Below are positions 1 to 9,542 of a stretch of DNA of 64,000 nt, piece after piece (the stretch's first letter is position 1; every line of letters starts with the position of its first letter). Position numbers and translations under genes: made by a program. Source of the DNA: Planctomyces sp. SH-PL14 (lineage in GTDB: Bacteria; Planctomycetota; Planctomycetia; Planctomycetales; Planctomycetaceae). Below the pieces are notes generated by a model. That model saw only the letters and a list, made by a program, of their open reading frames with translations. It ran no database searches and was not told the origin of the DNA. The DNA lies in NCBI RefSeq assembly GCF_001610835.1, contig NZ_CP011270.1, forward strand, positions 496,001-560,000, written 5' to 3'.

Positions 1-63
1 TTCGTCCAGCGTCCGTTCCTTCGGATCCGGCCCCGCGCGACGACAACCTAAGGAACGTATTGA

Positions 64-441
64 ATGGGTACGAAACTGTACGTGGGAAATCTTTCCTACA
101 ACACCACCAGCCAGTCGCTGCAGCAGGTGTTCGGCGAGCACGGCGAAGTCCGTTCGGCCGAAGTGGTCATGGATCGTGAAACGGGCCGTTCGAAGGGCTT
201 CGGCTTTGTCGAAATGGGCACGGATCAGGACGCTCAGGCCGCGATCTCCGCTCTGAACGGCGCTGAAGTCGATGGCCGGTCGCTGACCGTCAACGAAGCT
301 CGTCCGCGTGAAAGCCGCGGCGGCGGCGGCGGTGGATACGGCGGCGGCGGAGGCGGCGGCCGTGGTGGATACGGCGGCGGCGGAGGCGGCGGCCGTGGTG
401 GATACGGCGGCGGCGGTGGAGGCCGCGGCGGCCGTTACTAA
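64..441 (+). CDS. Gly-rich RRM RNA-binding protein
   Basis: This 125-residue protein consists of one RNA recognition motif (about residues 3-80) and a Gly/Arg/Tyr-rich tail (about 85-125). The RNP2 motif LYVGNL is at 5-10 and RNP1 KGFGFVEM at 44-51, so the RNA-contacting aromatic positions are intact. The tail is built from near-identical GGYGGGGGGGRG repeats. Bacterial proteins of this type, best known from cyanobacteria and also found in planctomycetes, bind single-stranded RNA and are often cold-induced; the exact target here is unknown. The ATG is preceded by AAGGAA. A strong intrinsic terminator lies about 40 nt after the stop, so the gene is probably monocistronic. Its promoter lies at or before the window edge. 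Confidence 0.95.
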   Translation: MGTKLYVGNLSYNTTSQSLQQVFGEHGEVRSAEVVMDRETGRSKGFGFVEMGTDQDAQAAISALNGAEVDGRSLTVNEARPRESRGGGGGGYGGGGGGGRGGYGGGGGGGRGGYGGGGGGRGGRY

Positions 442-481
442 GCTGCTTGCGAGTCCGATTCGCCAGGAATCGAATAATCAG

Positions 482-523
482 CGCGGCCGAGGGACGAAAG
501 TTCCTCGGCCGCGTTTTCGTTTT
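482..523 (+). terminator. Intrinsic terminator of the RRM gene
   Basis: Perfect 11-bp stem CGCGGCCGAGG / CCTCGGCCGCG (482-492 and 503-513) with a 10-nt loop, followed by TTTTCGTTTT. It lies 40 nt downstream of the RRM stop codon. Confidence 0.9.
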
Positions 524-540
524 CGGCCAGCGCCCATTCA

Positions 541-862
541 CCGGGGTCCAGGGGCACCCTGGTGGGGAGTGCAGAGGGGCAACGCCCCTTTGCCCGCCGG
601 AGGCCGTCTCGCCGGAAACCATCTGAAGGAGCACGTGTCCAAGCGCGGACAACGTGCCGTATGGCCCTCACCAACCCGCGGGGATTGCAAAGCGAGCGGT
701 GCGATGTGAAGGAGTCCTCAACGCTGGTACCACAAAGGGGACATCCGTTGTGTACCACGGTTCCTCACAGGAAGTGCCTCCGGCGGCAAGGGGGCGTGGC
801 CCCCTTGACCCCAGGCGGCCGTCGCACGTTGGGCTTGAGGCAGCAGTGTCGTGCCGGCAAGG
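541..862 (+). repeat. 320-bp dispersed hairpin-rich element, copy A
   Basis: One of eight full copies of a repeated intergenic element in this window. It starts with CCGGGGTCCAGGGGCACC, contains the hairpins AGGGGCAACGCCCCT and TGTCCAAGCGCGGACA, and ends with GCCTCCGGCGGCAAGG, a GGGGGC/GCCCCC hairpin, TTGACCCC, a CACGTTGGG block and GTGCCGGCAAGG. The first and last about 50 bases are imperfect inverted versions of each other. This copy starts 17 nt after the T-tract of the RRM terminator, in the same orientation as the gene. Open frames across it are not conserved in start or length between copies, so I do not call a protein. Confidence 0.9.
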
Positions 863-877
863 CCGCGCTTTCGCCCT

Positions 878-1645
878 TCAATAATCGAGACTGGCGCCCC
901 CTTCGACTTCAATCCCCTGCCCCGTCACGAAACTCGAATCCTCCGTCGCCAGAAACAAACACACCCGCCCGATCTCCTCCGGCGACGCCATCCGCCCAAA
1001 GACCTGCATCTGCGAGACCCGCTCCAGAGCCGACTCGGGATCATCCAGCGTCGCCGCCCACTCCCGCATCAGCGGCGTATCGACGTTGCTCGGCAGCACC
1101 GCATTCACCCGGATCCCGTCCCGCCCCAACTCAAGCGCGAGCGCCTTCGTCAGACTCAGCTGCGCCCCCTTGGAGGCGGAGTAAGCAGCCGACTTCTCCT
1201 GCCCAAGCACCGCCGTCATCGACGACATGTTGACGATCGTCCCCTTCGTCTTCCGCAGATGCGGCGCGGCAAACTTCGCCCCCGCGAACGAACTCAGGAA
1301 GTTGATCCGCATCAGCCGCTCCACCGACTCCAGGCTCGTCTCGTCGATCGACATCGCCGGCGGATGAATCCCCGCGTTGTTGATCAGACAGTCGAGCCGC
1401 CCGAAGTCCCGCACGACCGCCTCGATCGCCCCGGCGAGCGCCCCCCCGTCCGACACGTCGCACCCGTAACACCGGACCCGCCCCGGAGACAACGCGGACA
1501 GTTCGTCCGCCAGCCGCCCTCCGGCCCCCTCGTCGAGATCGAGGATCGCCACGGAACCTCCCTCGGCCGCGAAGACCCGCACGCATCCCGCGCCGATCCC
1601 CTTGCTTCCCCCGGTGACGATGACGACGCGATTCTGGAACCGCAT
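878..1645 (-). CDS. SDR family oxidoreductase
   Basis: A 255-residue short-chain dehydrogenase/reductase. The NAD(P)-binding glycine motif TGGSKGIG is close to the N-terminus, NNAG follows in the middle, and the catalytic Ser (NMSSMTAV) is followed by YSASKG, which supplies the Tyr-x-x-x-Lys pair. The C-terminal VTGQGIEVEGG is the usual end of the classical family. The substrate cannot be read from sequence. I placed the start at the ATG giving MRFQNRVVIVTGG (1643-1645) because the longer open frame only adds 25 residues with no family match. The gene converges with repeat copy A and diverges from the AAA ATPase gene at 1790. Confidence 0.93.
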   Translation of the reverse strand: MRFQNRVVIVTGGSKGIGAGCVRVFAAEGGSVAILDLDEGAGGRLADELSALSPGRVRCYGCDVSDGGALAGAIEAVVRDFGRLDCLINNAGIHPPAMSIDETSLESVERLMRINFLSSFAGAKFAAPHLRKTKGTIVNMSSMTAVLGQEKSAAYSASKGAQLSLTKALALELGRDGIRVNAVLPSNVDTPLMREWAATLDDPESALERVSQMQVFGRMASPEEIGRVCLFLATEDSSFVTGQGIEVEGGASLDY

Positions 1646-1789
1646 ATGACGGTTGCTCCGACTGTACCGTGCTTGATGAACAGGGCCGTCCGATGCGGGC
1701 TTGATGCAATTTGACCACATCGGAAGCGCGACCTAGTTTTTCGATGTCGGCTTGCGCAATCAATCCCGGTCCGCTTCCGCCTCTCGTCG

Positions 1790-3394
1790 GTGACGCACGT
1801 GTCCAGCTCCAAGCTCTCTCCGTCGGAATTCCTGAAGCAGCTCAAGGCCGGCCAGGAAACGCTCGCGACCGCAGCCCCTCCCGCCGCCGGCACCGCGCCG
1901 CCCCCTGCTGTTCCCCCAGCCCCGCGGGGGACCGACACCGAGGAAACCCGCCCCGAGACGCTCGACGCTTTCGTCGGCGCTCCGCCGCCGGCCGAATCCG
2001 AATACCTCCCCTCCGGCCGCTGCGGCGTCGTCAAGAACCGCACCGCCCCCTCGGCCGACATCGTCCGCGGCAACAAACAGCTCGAAGACCTCTTCAACCG
2101 CGTCAACCTCCTCCTGGGCGACAACGGCGACATCGGCGACGCCTACAAGCCCCGCGTCCCCGAGAGCGTCGCCGAGACCGGCCTCACGGAAGAGGAGATC
2201 GAGCGGCTGATCCTCAAGTACCTGCTCCAGCGGGGAGCCGCCTCGGGCCGCGAGATCAGCGCCCACGTCAAGCTCCCCTACGCCATCCTGGAGCCGCTCC
2301 TCAAGCAGTGGAAGAAGGACCAGCTCGTCGCCTTCAAGGCGGCGGCCGAGATGGGCGACTACGTGTTCCTCATCACCGACATCGGCCGCGAACGGGCCCG
2401 CCGGTACGTCGACGAGTGTTCGTACGTCGGCGCGGCCCCCGTGTGCCTGGCCGACTACCTCCGGGCGATGGAAGTCCAGAGCATCGCCGGCCAGCAGGCG
2501 ACCGAAGAGGACGTCCGCAAGGCGTTCCACGACCTGCTCGTCGCCGACGAGATGCTCGAAAAGCTGGGCCCCGCCATCAACTCCGGCCGCGGCATGTTCC
2601 TCTTCGGCGAGGCGGGGAACGGCAAGACCAGCATCGCCGAGCGGATTACGCGGTGCTTCGGGGACAACATCTGGATCCCGCGGACGCTCGGGATCGACGG
2701 CGAAATCATCCGCCTCTACGACCCCGGCCTCCACGAGGACGCGCCGCTCCAGGAAGGGGACGGCCTCTTCGACCTCTCCGGCGTCGACCAGCGGTGGGTC
2801 CGCATCACCCGCCCGACCGTCGTCGCGGGGGGCGAACTGACGATGGCGGAGCTCGAAGTCACGCAGAACCCGCAGACCCACATCTGCGAAGCCCCGCTCC
2901 AGCTCAAGAGCAACTGCGGGACGCTCGTCATCGACGACTTCGGCCGCCAGTCGATGCCGGTCGACGTTCTCCTCAACCGCTGGATCGTCCCGCTCGAAAA
3001 GCGGTATGACTACCTGAACCTGCCCAGCGGCAAGAAGATCCAGGTCCCCTTCGACCAGCTCATCATCTTCTCGACGAACCTCGAGCCCAAGAACCTCGTC
3101 GACGGGGCGTTCCTCCGCCGGATCCCGTACAAGATTCAGGTCCCCGACCCCTCCCGCGAACACTTCACGAAGCTGTTCGACATCATGGCCCCGAAGCTCG
3201 GCCTGATCCTGGAGCCCGGCGTCGTCGAGTACCTGATCGAGACGCACTACATCTCCAAGCGCCCCTTCCGGAACTGCCAGCCCCGCGACCTCCTGCTCCA
3301 GGTCCGGAACTACTGCGCGTTCAAGAAGCTCCCCAAGCGGGTCACCGCCCCGTCGTTCGACTTCGCCGTCGCGAACTACTTCTCGATGATGTAG
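1790..3394 (+). CDS. AAA-family ATPase with N-terminal low-complexity region
   Basis: A 534-residue protein. Residues 1-75 are Ala/Pro-rich linker. A middle region (about 110-230) looks like a winged-helix-type domain ([18 protein letters not shown]). The ATPase follows, with Walker [10 protein letters not shown] (about 273-281), Walker B LVIDDFG (about 379-385) and a sensor-like IIFSTNL. The C-terminal part contains [11 protein letters not shown], as seen in MoxR/AAA-type proteins. The family is a recurrent hypothetical ATPase in planctomycetes; its partners and cellular role are not known to me. The start is GTG at 1790 (an in-frame GTG also lies at 1799). A bidirectional terminator separates it from the convergent DUF4340 gene. 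Confidence 0.88.
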   Translation: MTHVSSSKLSPSEFLKQLKAGQETLATAAPPAAGTAPPPAVPPAPRGTDTEETRPETLDAFVGAPPPAESEYLPSGRCGVVKNRTAPSADIVRGNKQLEDLFNRVNLLLGDNGDIGDAYKPRVPESVAETGLTEEEIERLILKYLLQRGAASGREISAHVKLPYAILEPLLKQWKKDQLVAFKAAAEMGDYVFLITDIGRERARRYVDECSYVGAAPVCLADYLRAMEVQSIAGQQATEEDVRKAFHDLLVADEMLEKLGPAINSGRGMFLFGEAGNGKTSIAERITRCFGDNIWIPRTLGIDGEIIRLYDPGLHEDAPLQEGDGLFDLSGVDQRWVRITRPTVVAGGELTMAELEVTQNPQTHICEAPLQLKSNCGTLVIDDFGRQSMPVDVLLNRWIVPLEKRYDYLNLPSGKKIQVPFDQLIIFSTNLEPKNLVDGAFLRRIPYKIQVPDPSREHFTKLFDIMAPKLGLILEPGVVEYLIETHYISKRPFRNCQPRDLLLQVRNYCAFKKLPKRVTAPSFDFAVANYFSMM

Positions 3395-3430
3395 CCCGGC
3401 GGGAGCCGCGAAGGATCCTTCGACAAAAAC

Positions 3431-3468
3431 AAAGCCGGCCGCGGATTGATCCGCGGCCGGCTTCGTTT
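3431..3468. terminator. Bidirectional intrinsic terminator
   Basis: Perfect 14-bp stem AAGCCGGCCGCGGA / TCCGCGGCCGGCTT with a TTGA loop. The right flank gives CGTTT for the + strand gene and the left flank gives TTTGTTTTTG for the - strand gene, so it serves both convergent genes. Confidence 0.9.
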
Positions 3469-3485
3469 ACGGAATGAGAGTCTGA

Positions 3486-5537
3486 CTATTTCGGCTCGTC
3501 CGCCGCAGTGGCCGGCTTCTCGTCAGCCTTCGGCTCCGGCTCCGGCTCCGGCTTCGTTTCGGCAGCGGGCTTCTCAGCGTCCGCCGCCGGCTTGTCTCCC
3601 TTGTCCGCGTCGCCTGCCGGCGGGGCCGGTTCGGCCGGCTTCCCGGCTTCAGGCTTGGCTTCCCCCTTCTCCGGGGCCTTCTCGGGCGCCTTCGCCTCAG
3701 CCGCCGGCTTGCCGTCGGCCGGGGCGTCGCCCTCCTCCTTCGCGGGTGCCATCGGCTTGATGCCGCCGGGAAGCGGAAGGCCGTCGAGCCCCGGGATGCT
3801 GGGGATCATCGGGGCGCCGCCGGCGGCGCCGGTCTGGGGCGCATCCTTGGGCTCGATCAGGTCGGCTCGGCGGGACCGAAGACCTTCGTAGACATCTTCC
3901 GCCACGACGTAGTACCAGTCCGCGAACCGGCCGTTGAGCTGGGCCGCCCGCTTCTTGCCGTCGGCGATCTTCTTCTCATAGCCCTTCTTCTGGGTCTCGT
4001 AGACCTCGTTGTTGAGCTCGTACTCCTTGAGGGCGACTTCGTACTTCTTCTGCGCCTCGTCCGCGGCAGCGTCCGGCTTCTTGGCGTCGGGCGCGTCGGT
4101 CTTGGGGGCGTCGTCCTTCTTCTCTTCGTCCTTCTTTTCCGTGTCGGCCTTGTCGGCCTCCTTCGCGGCATCGGCTGCGGCGGCGTCCTTGGCCGCCTCG
4201 GGCTTCGCCGGCGGTTCCGGCTTGACCGGCGGCTTCGGCTTGTCGCCGAGGAGCTTCTCGTCGAAACGGACCTGGATGAAGACGTAACGGCTCTTCGTCA
4301 GCTTGGAATCGTCATCCTTCTTTTCTTCGCCATCCTGATCCGCTTTCTTCTTGTCAGCGGGTTCCTTGTCGTCCCCCTCCGCCTTGGGGGCGTCGGTGGC
4401 CTTCTCGCCGTCCTTCTTCTCTTCCCCCTTGGCGGCGTCCGTCTTGGGAGCCTCGTCGGCCGGCTTCTTGGCGTCGCCGCCCGACTGGCCGACTTCGATC
4501 TCGACGTCGGTTCCCGAGAAGACGCTGCCGAACGACAGGTCGTAGGAAATCCCCTCAAAGGTTCCGACGGTGATGCTTCCCGAGACCGGGATGATCCCCT
4601 TCTGGAGAACGAAGCCCTTCGACTGCATGTCGAGCTGGACTTCGAACATCTGCGTCTGCGTCGCCTTGGGCTTCTCGCCGCGGAGCAGCGACGCGACGAG
4701 TTCCGGCTTACGTCGGACGCCGACGATCTTCAGGTCGTCGAGCGACTGGAGCATCTCGTTGACGACGCTCGCCTTGACCTTGTCCTTCGACTCGTCCAGT
4801 CCCGCCATGGTCCAGTCGGCGCCGGCGTCCTTGCGGCTGAGGTCGGAGACATCGGGCTCGGTCTGCTCGCCGGTCGTCAGGTCGATCTTGTAGCGGTTGA
4901 CGCTGATCTCCTCGACCTGCGACCGCTCGATCTGGAGCAGGTCCGGCTCGATCCACTCGGCGAACTTCGTCGAGATGTTGAACTTGCCGAGGTTCGCCCG
5001 GTAGTAGCGGGGCTCGTCCGCCTTGCGGATGTAGTACACGTCCTGGCCGACGTTCTCGACCTTCTTGCCGACGATGTAGTCGACGAGCACCTCGTCGCCG
5101 TTCTTGATTGTGATCCGCGTCCCGCGGCCGTCGGCCCCCGACACCGTCTCCGAGAGCGGGTCGAGGAGGTTATAGCGGCGGTGATCGTCGGCCGATTCGC
5201 CGACCTGGGCCTCGCGGCGGACGCCGACGACCGAGGCGGCCGTCTCGCGGAGGCGGTCCTTCCCGTCGGCCGGGTAGTTGTTGTGCGAGGGGATCCGCCA
5301 CTTGCCGTCCTTGAACTCGACCTTGAAGTCGTTCACGCGGGCGGTGTTGGCGTCATAGGCGGCGACCTGCAGCGACGTCGCCGCGTTCGGATCGCTGAAC
5401 GCGGGGAAGAACTCCTCCCCTTCGTCGCTGATCTTCTTGGTCAGGTCGACCTGGAACGAACGGTGCGTCGCAAACGCCGCAATCGTCGAAAAGCAGGCGA
5501 CGGCGACGAACAGGAGAGTCTTAATGGCAGGCTTCAT
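3486..5537 (-). CDS. DUF4340 domain protein of the Gld-type ABC cluster
   Basis: 683 residues with an N-terminal signal or anchor segment (about 5-25). A DUF4340-like region follows (about 60-360): repeated beta-rich segments with WRIPSHNNYPAD, VGQDVYYIRKAD and NISTKFAEWIEPDLL. The C-terminal 300 residues are strongly biased to Ala, Lys, Glu, Asp and Pro, interrupted by a short structured stretch (YEVALKEYELNNEVYETQKK). DUF4340 proteins accompany GldG-like ABC-2 systems and probably act at the periplasmic side; no enzymatic motif is visible. It is third in the cluster ATPase (8418-9158), GldFG fusion (5682-8357), DUF4340, all on the minus strand. The charged tail looks species-specific. Confidence 0.85.
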   Translation of the reverse strand: MKPAIKTLLFVAVACFSTIAAFATHRSFQVDLTKKISDEGEEFFPAFSDPNAATSLQVAAYDANTARVNDFKVEFKDGKWRIPSHNNYPADGKDRLRETAASVVGVRREAQVGESADDHRRYNLLDPLSETVSGADGRGTRITIKNGDEVLVDYIVGKKVENVGQDVYYIRKADEPRYYRANLGKFNISTKFAEWIEPDLLQIERSQVEEISVNRYKIDLTTGEQTEPDVSDLSRKDAGADWTMAGLDESKDKVKASVVNEMLQSLDDLKIVGVRRKPELVASLLRGEKPKATQTQMFEVQLDMQSKGFVLQKGIIPVSGSITVGTFEGISYDLSFGSVFSGTDVEIEVGQSGGDAKKPADEAPKTDAAKGEEKKDGEKATDAPKAEGDDKEPADKKKADQDGEEKKDDDSKLTKSRYVFIQVRFDEKLLGDKPKPPVKPEPPAKPEAAKDAAAADAAKEADKADTEKKDEEKKDDAPKTDAPDAKKPDAAADEAQKKYEVALKEYELNNEVYETQKKGYEKKIADGKKRAAQLNGRFADWYYVVAEDVYEGLRSRRADLIEPKDAPQTGAAGGAPMIPSIPGLDGLPLPGGIKPMAPAKEEGDAPADGKPAAEAKAPEKAPEKGEAKPEAGKPAEPAPPAGDADKGDKPAADAEKPAAETKPEPEPEPKADEKPATAADEPK

Positions 5538-5681
5538 GAGAAGGCCTCGAACGGACGGAGCGGTGAGCCTCGAGCAGTCAGCGAGTTGGTGCTGCGTGCG
5601 TGGGGCGGGCTCCTGGAAGTCGGTGAATGGGAACCAGTCAGGGCCGCCGCTTCTGCTGAGAGCGGCGGCCGAAACGCCTTG

Positions 5682-8357
5682 TTACCGCTGAACGAGTCGA
5701 TCGGAAGAAATCCCCCGGTTCTCGTCGAGGAGGCGGACCACCAGGACGAAGAGTCCCAGGAGCAGGGCCGGCAGTGGCGGGAGCAGGATCGCCCACAACT
5801 GGATCTGGCTCTGGATTCGCTGGACGTTCTCGTTGGCGTCGACCTGGGCGGTGCGGATTTCCGCGCTCTTGACCCGTTCGATCTCGGACTTCTCGAGGTC
5901 GAGGCGCCTCTGTTCGGCCGCCTGGCGGGTCATCTTGCGGATCTCCTTCTCGTCCGCCGAGAGCGACGCGTCCTTCTCGATCGACTCGACCGCCTTGTCG
6001 AGGCGGGACTGAGCCCCTTCGAGCTTCTCTTTCGCTTCCTTGTCCGCTTCCTTCATCCGCTCGCGGACTTCGGCGTCGAACTTCTCCCGCCGGCTTTCGA
6101 CGAGAGTCAGCACCCGCTGCTCGGGGCGGCGGCTGCGGAGCGGGGTGTAGTCCTTGACCCCCGCCAGGTCGTCGATGCAGTTCATCACGAAGACGACGTT
6201 GTCGAGCAGGAGGTCGGTCTCCTCTTCGATGAACCCGAACAGGCCGTCGTTCAGCATGTCGGCGTCGGCGATGAAGATCGCGTTCACCGGCGGATCGCCG
6301 TCCTTCGACTTGATCCGGGCTCCGACGACATGCCGCTCCCCGTCCGGGTTATAGCGGAGGTCGTTGTTGAGGGTCTCGCGGCCCAGGAAGTCGGTCTTGA
6401 AGATGTCGCCGTAGGCAACGTAACCGGACGTCTTGCGGCGGGTCTCGAGGAGCGGCGTGAATTCAAACTTGGAGCCGTTCTTCTTCTCGACTTCTCCAGC
6501 GAAGACCGCGACGACTTCCTGGAGCCCCTTTGTGACCGGGTCGGCCGCGTTGATCGGCGGGTCCTGCTTCCCGGTCCCCTTGGCCGTCATGAACAGGAAC
6601 GGCTTGGGCATCTCCGGGAACCGCGGATGCGGGTTGTATTCGTCGAACAGGACATCCGTGATCTGCCACTCGATGCCGAGGGCGTCGAGGAGCGAGGTCG
6701 CCTTGCCGCCGAACGCCTTGGGAGCCCCCGGAGGAGCCTGGAACCCCATCATGCCGCCGCCGGGCGAAGGTTTGGGCCGCGTCGGCGCGAGCTGCGGACC
6801 GACCCAGATCGGGGCCGGGTCGTCGAAGATCAGGGCGGGACCACCCGCCTGGATGTAGTCGACGAGGTTCTTCATCTCCGGCTCGGTCAGCGACGACGGC
6901 ATGATCGCGAGCAGGACATTGAATGCGTCCTTCTTGATCGGCTCGTTCGGGCTGACCTTGACGATCTCATACTGCTTCTTGAGCTCCTGGACGAGCTTCC
7001 ACTCCGGATCGGGGGTGAACGTCTGCATGTTCATCCCGCCGCCGGCCACCTTGGCATCGGTCTCCAGGACGCCGATCTTCATCCGCTCCTGCTTCGAGAC
7101 CGTGCCGACCGCGCGGGTCATCTCGTACTCGATCGGCGTCCCGCGGGCGAAGTAGGGAATGACGACCTGGTCATACCCGCTCGTGGCGACGAGCCCGAGG
7201 AACACGTCTTCCTGCGAGATCCGTCCGCCCGCCTGCGACACGACGCGGCGCGAGGTAATTCCCCACTTGGCGGCCTGTTCCGCTTCCTTCGAGAGCGGAT
7301 CGACATCGACCACGCGGGCGCTCAGCCGCTTGCCGCCGGCCCGGCCGAACTGCCGCATCAGCCCGAGCAGCTTCTTCCGAACGGGGACGTAGGACTCGGG
7401 AACGGTCTTGCTGACGTAGGCGGTCAGCGTGATCGGCTTCTCAGCCGGAACCGCCTTCAGGACTTTCTCCGTCGCGTTGGAGAGCGAATAGAGACGTTCG
7501 CCGGTCAGATCGATATCGAACCCGAACTGCCCGGTCACCAGGGCGATCGCGTAGGTCGCGGTCACGGCGGTGACGGTGAGGCTCAGGGCCCGCAGAAGGT
7601 ACTGCAGCCCCTGCTGCTTGCTCTCGGGGGAGCCGGCCCAGTGCCGGCGGGCGACCATCACGGCGTTGAGATACAGAAAGACCACTACGATCCCGACGAA
7701 GTACGCCACGCCGCCGATCGGAATGAGCCCCAGGGTGAAGTCGCCGAGGCGGCCCGGAATGCTGACCGGCTCACGGATGTTGAGCCACGCGAGCAGGCCG
7801 ATCAGGCCGGGAATCCGGTCGAGGAAGACCGGGACGGCGCACATCGCCGCCCCCAGGACGAAGGCGACCGTGGCACTGCTTGTGAGAGTCGAGGAGAACA
7901 TCCCGATCGACAGGAGCGCGGCCCCTGTCAGCCAGTAGCCGAAGAAGGTCGAGACGAGCATCCCCCAGTCCGGGGAGCCCAGGATCTCCAGCACGATGAC
8001 GTGAGTCAGCGAGAAGCCCAGGGTCAGCGTGTACACCGCCAGGACGGCGAAGTACTTGCCGAGGATCACCTCCCAGTCGGTCGCTGGGAGCGTGAAGAGC
8101 AACTCGTCCGTCCCCTGCTTCCGCTCGTCCGCCCACACGCTCATCGTAATGGCGGGGATGATGAACAGGAGCAGATAGGGGAAATACGCGCTGAGCTGGT
8201 CGAGATCGCACTGGTTGTTCGTGAAGAACTGGTCGTTGTACGCGACGAACGACCCGGCGATCACGAACACGATCATGAACAGGTAGCCCAGCATTCCGGA
8301 GAAATAGCTGGACACGTTCCGCTTGAAGATGGCGAGCGTGACGTGGGAACGAAGCAT
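5682..8357 (-). CDS. ABC-2 permease/GldG fusion protein
   Basis: An 891-residue fusion. Residues 1-245 are an ABC-2 type permease (GldF-like) with about six membrane segments and the WADERKQGTDELLFTLP motif typical of this branch. A further membrane segment near 255-280 leads into a GldG-like extracytoplasmic domain (about 280-700), which carries the DLTGERLYSLS stretch. After a coiled-coil region (about 740-850) a C-terminal membrane helix (LLPPLPALLLGLFVLVVRLL) and a cytoplasmic tail follow. In Bacteroidetes GldF and GldG are separate gliding/secretion components; the one-chain form is common in planctomycetes, where the cargo is unknown. The ATPase partner is encoded 60 nt upstream. Confidence 0.9.
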   Translation of the reverse strand: MLRSHVTLAIFKRNVSSYFSGMLGYLFMIVFVIAGSFVAYNDQFFTNNQCDLDQLSAYFPYLLLFIIPAITMSVWADERKQGTDELLFTLPATDWEVILGKYFAVLAVYTLTLGFSLTHVIVLEILGSPDWGMLVSTFFGYWLTGAALLSIGMFSSTLTSSATVAFVLGAAMCAVPVFLDRIPGLIGLLAWLNIREPVSIPGRLGDFTLGLIPIGGVAYFVGIVVVFLYLNAVMVARRHWAGSPESKQQGLQYLLRALSLTVTAVTATYAIALVTGQFGFDIDLTGERLYSLSNATEKVLKAVPAEKPITLTAYVSKTVPESYVPVRKKLLGLMRQFGRAGGKRLSARVVDVDPLSKEAEQAAKWGITSRRVVSQAGGRISQEDVFLGLVATSGYDQVVIPYFARGTPIEYEMTRAVGTVSKQERMKIGVLETDAKVAGGGMNMQTFTPDPEWKLVQELKKQYEIVKVSPNEPIKKDAFNVLLAIMPSSLTEPEMKNLVDYIQAGGPALIFDDPAPIWVGPQLAPTRPKPSPGGGMMGFQAPPGAPKAFGGKATSLLDALGIEWQITDVLFDEYNPHPRFPEMPKPFLFMTAKGTGKQDPPINAADPVTKGLQEVVAVFAGEVEKKNGSKFEFTPLLETRRKTSGYVAYGDIFKTDFLGRETLNNDLRYNPDGERHVVGARIKSKDGDPPVNAIFIADADMLNDGLFGFIEEETDLLLDNVVFVMNCIDDLAGVKDYTPLRSRRPEQRVLTLVESRREKFDAEVRERMKEADKEAKEKLEGAQSRLDKAVESIEKDASLSADEKEIRKMTRQAAEQRRLDLEKSEIERVKSAEIRTAQVDANENVQRIQSQIQLWAILLPPLPALLLGLFVLVVRLLDENRGISSDRLVQR

Positions 8358-8417
8358 GGCGATTGGAAAATCGGAAGAGGGGGAGGACGGAGAACTCAGC
8401 GTGGTGGCCGCGGCCGG

Positions 8418-9158
8418 TCAGACCCGGCCCCCCGTGAGCTTGCGGAAGCGGACGTCGAGGTCGTGTTCCGACCCCTCCATGTCCGCCACGGAACCGTCCA
8501 GGATGATTCGGCCCTGGTTGATCAGGAGGACGCGGCTGCAGACCGCCTTGACCTCGGACAGGATGTGCGTCGAAAGCAGAATCGTCTTCGTCTGCCCGAG
8601 GCTGCGGATCAGGTCGCGGACTTCGTGAGTCTGGTTCGGATCGAGACCGCTCGTCGGCTCATCGAGAATCAGGACTTCGGGATCATGGAGCAGCGCCTGG
8701 GCCATCCCGACCCGCTGCCGGTACCCGCGGGAGAGTTTCCGGATCGGCTTGCCCCAGACGTCCTTGAGCGAGCACTTCTCCGCCACGAACTCCATCCGCC
8801 GCACGAGCGTGGCGGAATCGAGGCCGCGGACCCCGCCGACGTACCGTAGGAGCGACTGCGGAGTCATTTCCGGGTAGAGCGGGCCGTTTTCCGGGAGGTA
8901 GCCGAGGATCCGGGCGGCGTCGAGACGGTCGGTCGAGACGTCAAAGCCTCCGATCCGCCCCTTCCCTTCGCTGGGAGCGAGGAACCCGGTCAGGAGCTTC
9001 ATCGTCGTCGACTTGCCGGCGCCGTTGGGCCCCAGGAAGGCCGCCACCTGCCCCCGCGGAACGGAGAACGTGACGTTCCGCGTCGCCGCGAACGGCCCGT
9101 AGAACTTGCTGAGGCCATCCGCCTCAATCATCCCCCCACCGGTGGCGGATTGAATCAT
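8418..9158 (-). CDS. ABC transporter ATP-binding protein (GldA-like)
   Basis: A 246-residue nucleotide-binding domain. Walker A is GPNGAGKST, the Q-loop region is GYLPENGPLYPEMT, the signature is LSRGYRQRVGMAQAL, Walker B is VLILDEPTSGLDP and the switch His is in LLSTHIL. This is the motor subunit for the permease/GldG fusion directly downstream. I chose the ATG at 9158, preceded by GGGAG at a sensible distance; an ATG at 9131 (MIEADGLSK) is the alternative and would shorten the protein by nine residues. The longer upstream open frame has no family match. Confidence 0.94.
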   Translation of the reverse strand: MIQSATGGGMIEADGLSKFYGPFAATRNVTFSVPRGQVAAFLGPNGAGKSTTMKLLTGFLAPSEGKGRIGGFDVSTDRLDAARILGYLPENGPLYPEMTPQSLLRYVGGVRGLDSATLVRRMEFVAEKCSLKDVWGKPIRKLSRGYRQRVGMAQALLHDPEVLILDEPTSGLDPNQTHEVRDLIRSLGQTKTILLSTHILSEVKAVCSRVLLINQGRIILDGSVADMEGSEHDLDVRFRKLTGGRV

Positions 9159-9483
9159 TCGCCTTGTCTCCCACGCTGTTGGCCACTGCCGATGGCGAGG
9201 GAGACCGCACCAAAATGGCACATGCTCCGAGCCGCCGGCAGACGTCATCCGATGCCGCCTCTGGGACTAAGCGCCAGCCCGACCGCAATTTGCGACCAGC
9301 GACCGGATGCCGCGCCGTCCGGAGGCATCATAGGGAATGCATGCGTCATGCCAATGGTTCCGGCCTCCCCCGCGGGAGATGTCCGGAAGACGCGGCGTCC
9401 CTACAACGCGGTGTTGCCGCGGACTGGCCCGCTCACAGCGTTTTTGGACATCTCGGACGATCTTCCAGAAAGCCGGCCGCTCA
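9159..9483. other. Intergenic region, no gene seen
   Basis: 325 bases between the start of the ABC ATPase and the terminator of the glycine-zipper gene. Both neighbours are on the minus strand, so this should hold the promoter of the ABC cluster. I see no coding signal, strong hairpin or recognised operator. Confidence 0.5.
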
Positions 9484-9512
9484 ACAAAAACAGCCCCGAC
9501 GCAGGTCGGGGC
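9484..9512 (-). terminator. Intrinsic terminator of the glycine-zipper gene
   Basis: 8-bp stem GCCCCGAC / GTCGGGGC with a 4-nt loop, followed on the minus strand by TGTTTTTGTT. It lies 30 nt after the stop of the 9543-10064 gene. Confidence 0.85.
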
Positions 9513-9542
9513 CGTCAGTGGACTTCATCGTCGATGCAATGA

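Noticed and set aside
562-1233. Open frames running through the 320-bp elements (also at copies B, C, E, F, G, H) as protein genes
   Set aside because: Translated pieces look alike between copies because the DNA is repeated, but starts, ends and frames are not conserved and indels are not multiples of three.
5181-8849. 1222-codon open frame on the plus strand opposite the ABC cluster
   Set aside because: It is antisense to well-supported DUF4340, GldFG and ABC ATPase genes and has no recognisable domain. Long antisense frames are expected at this GC content.
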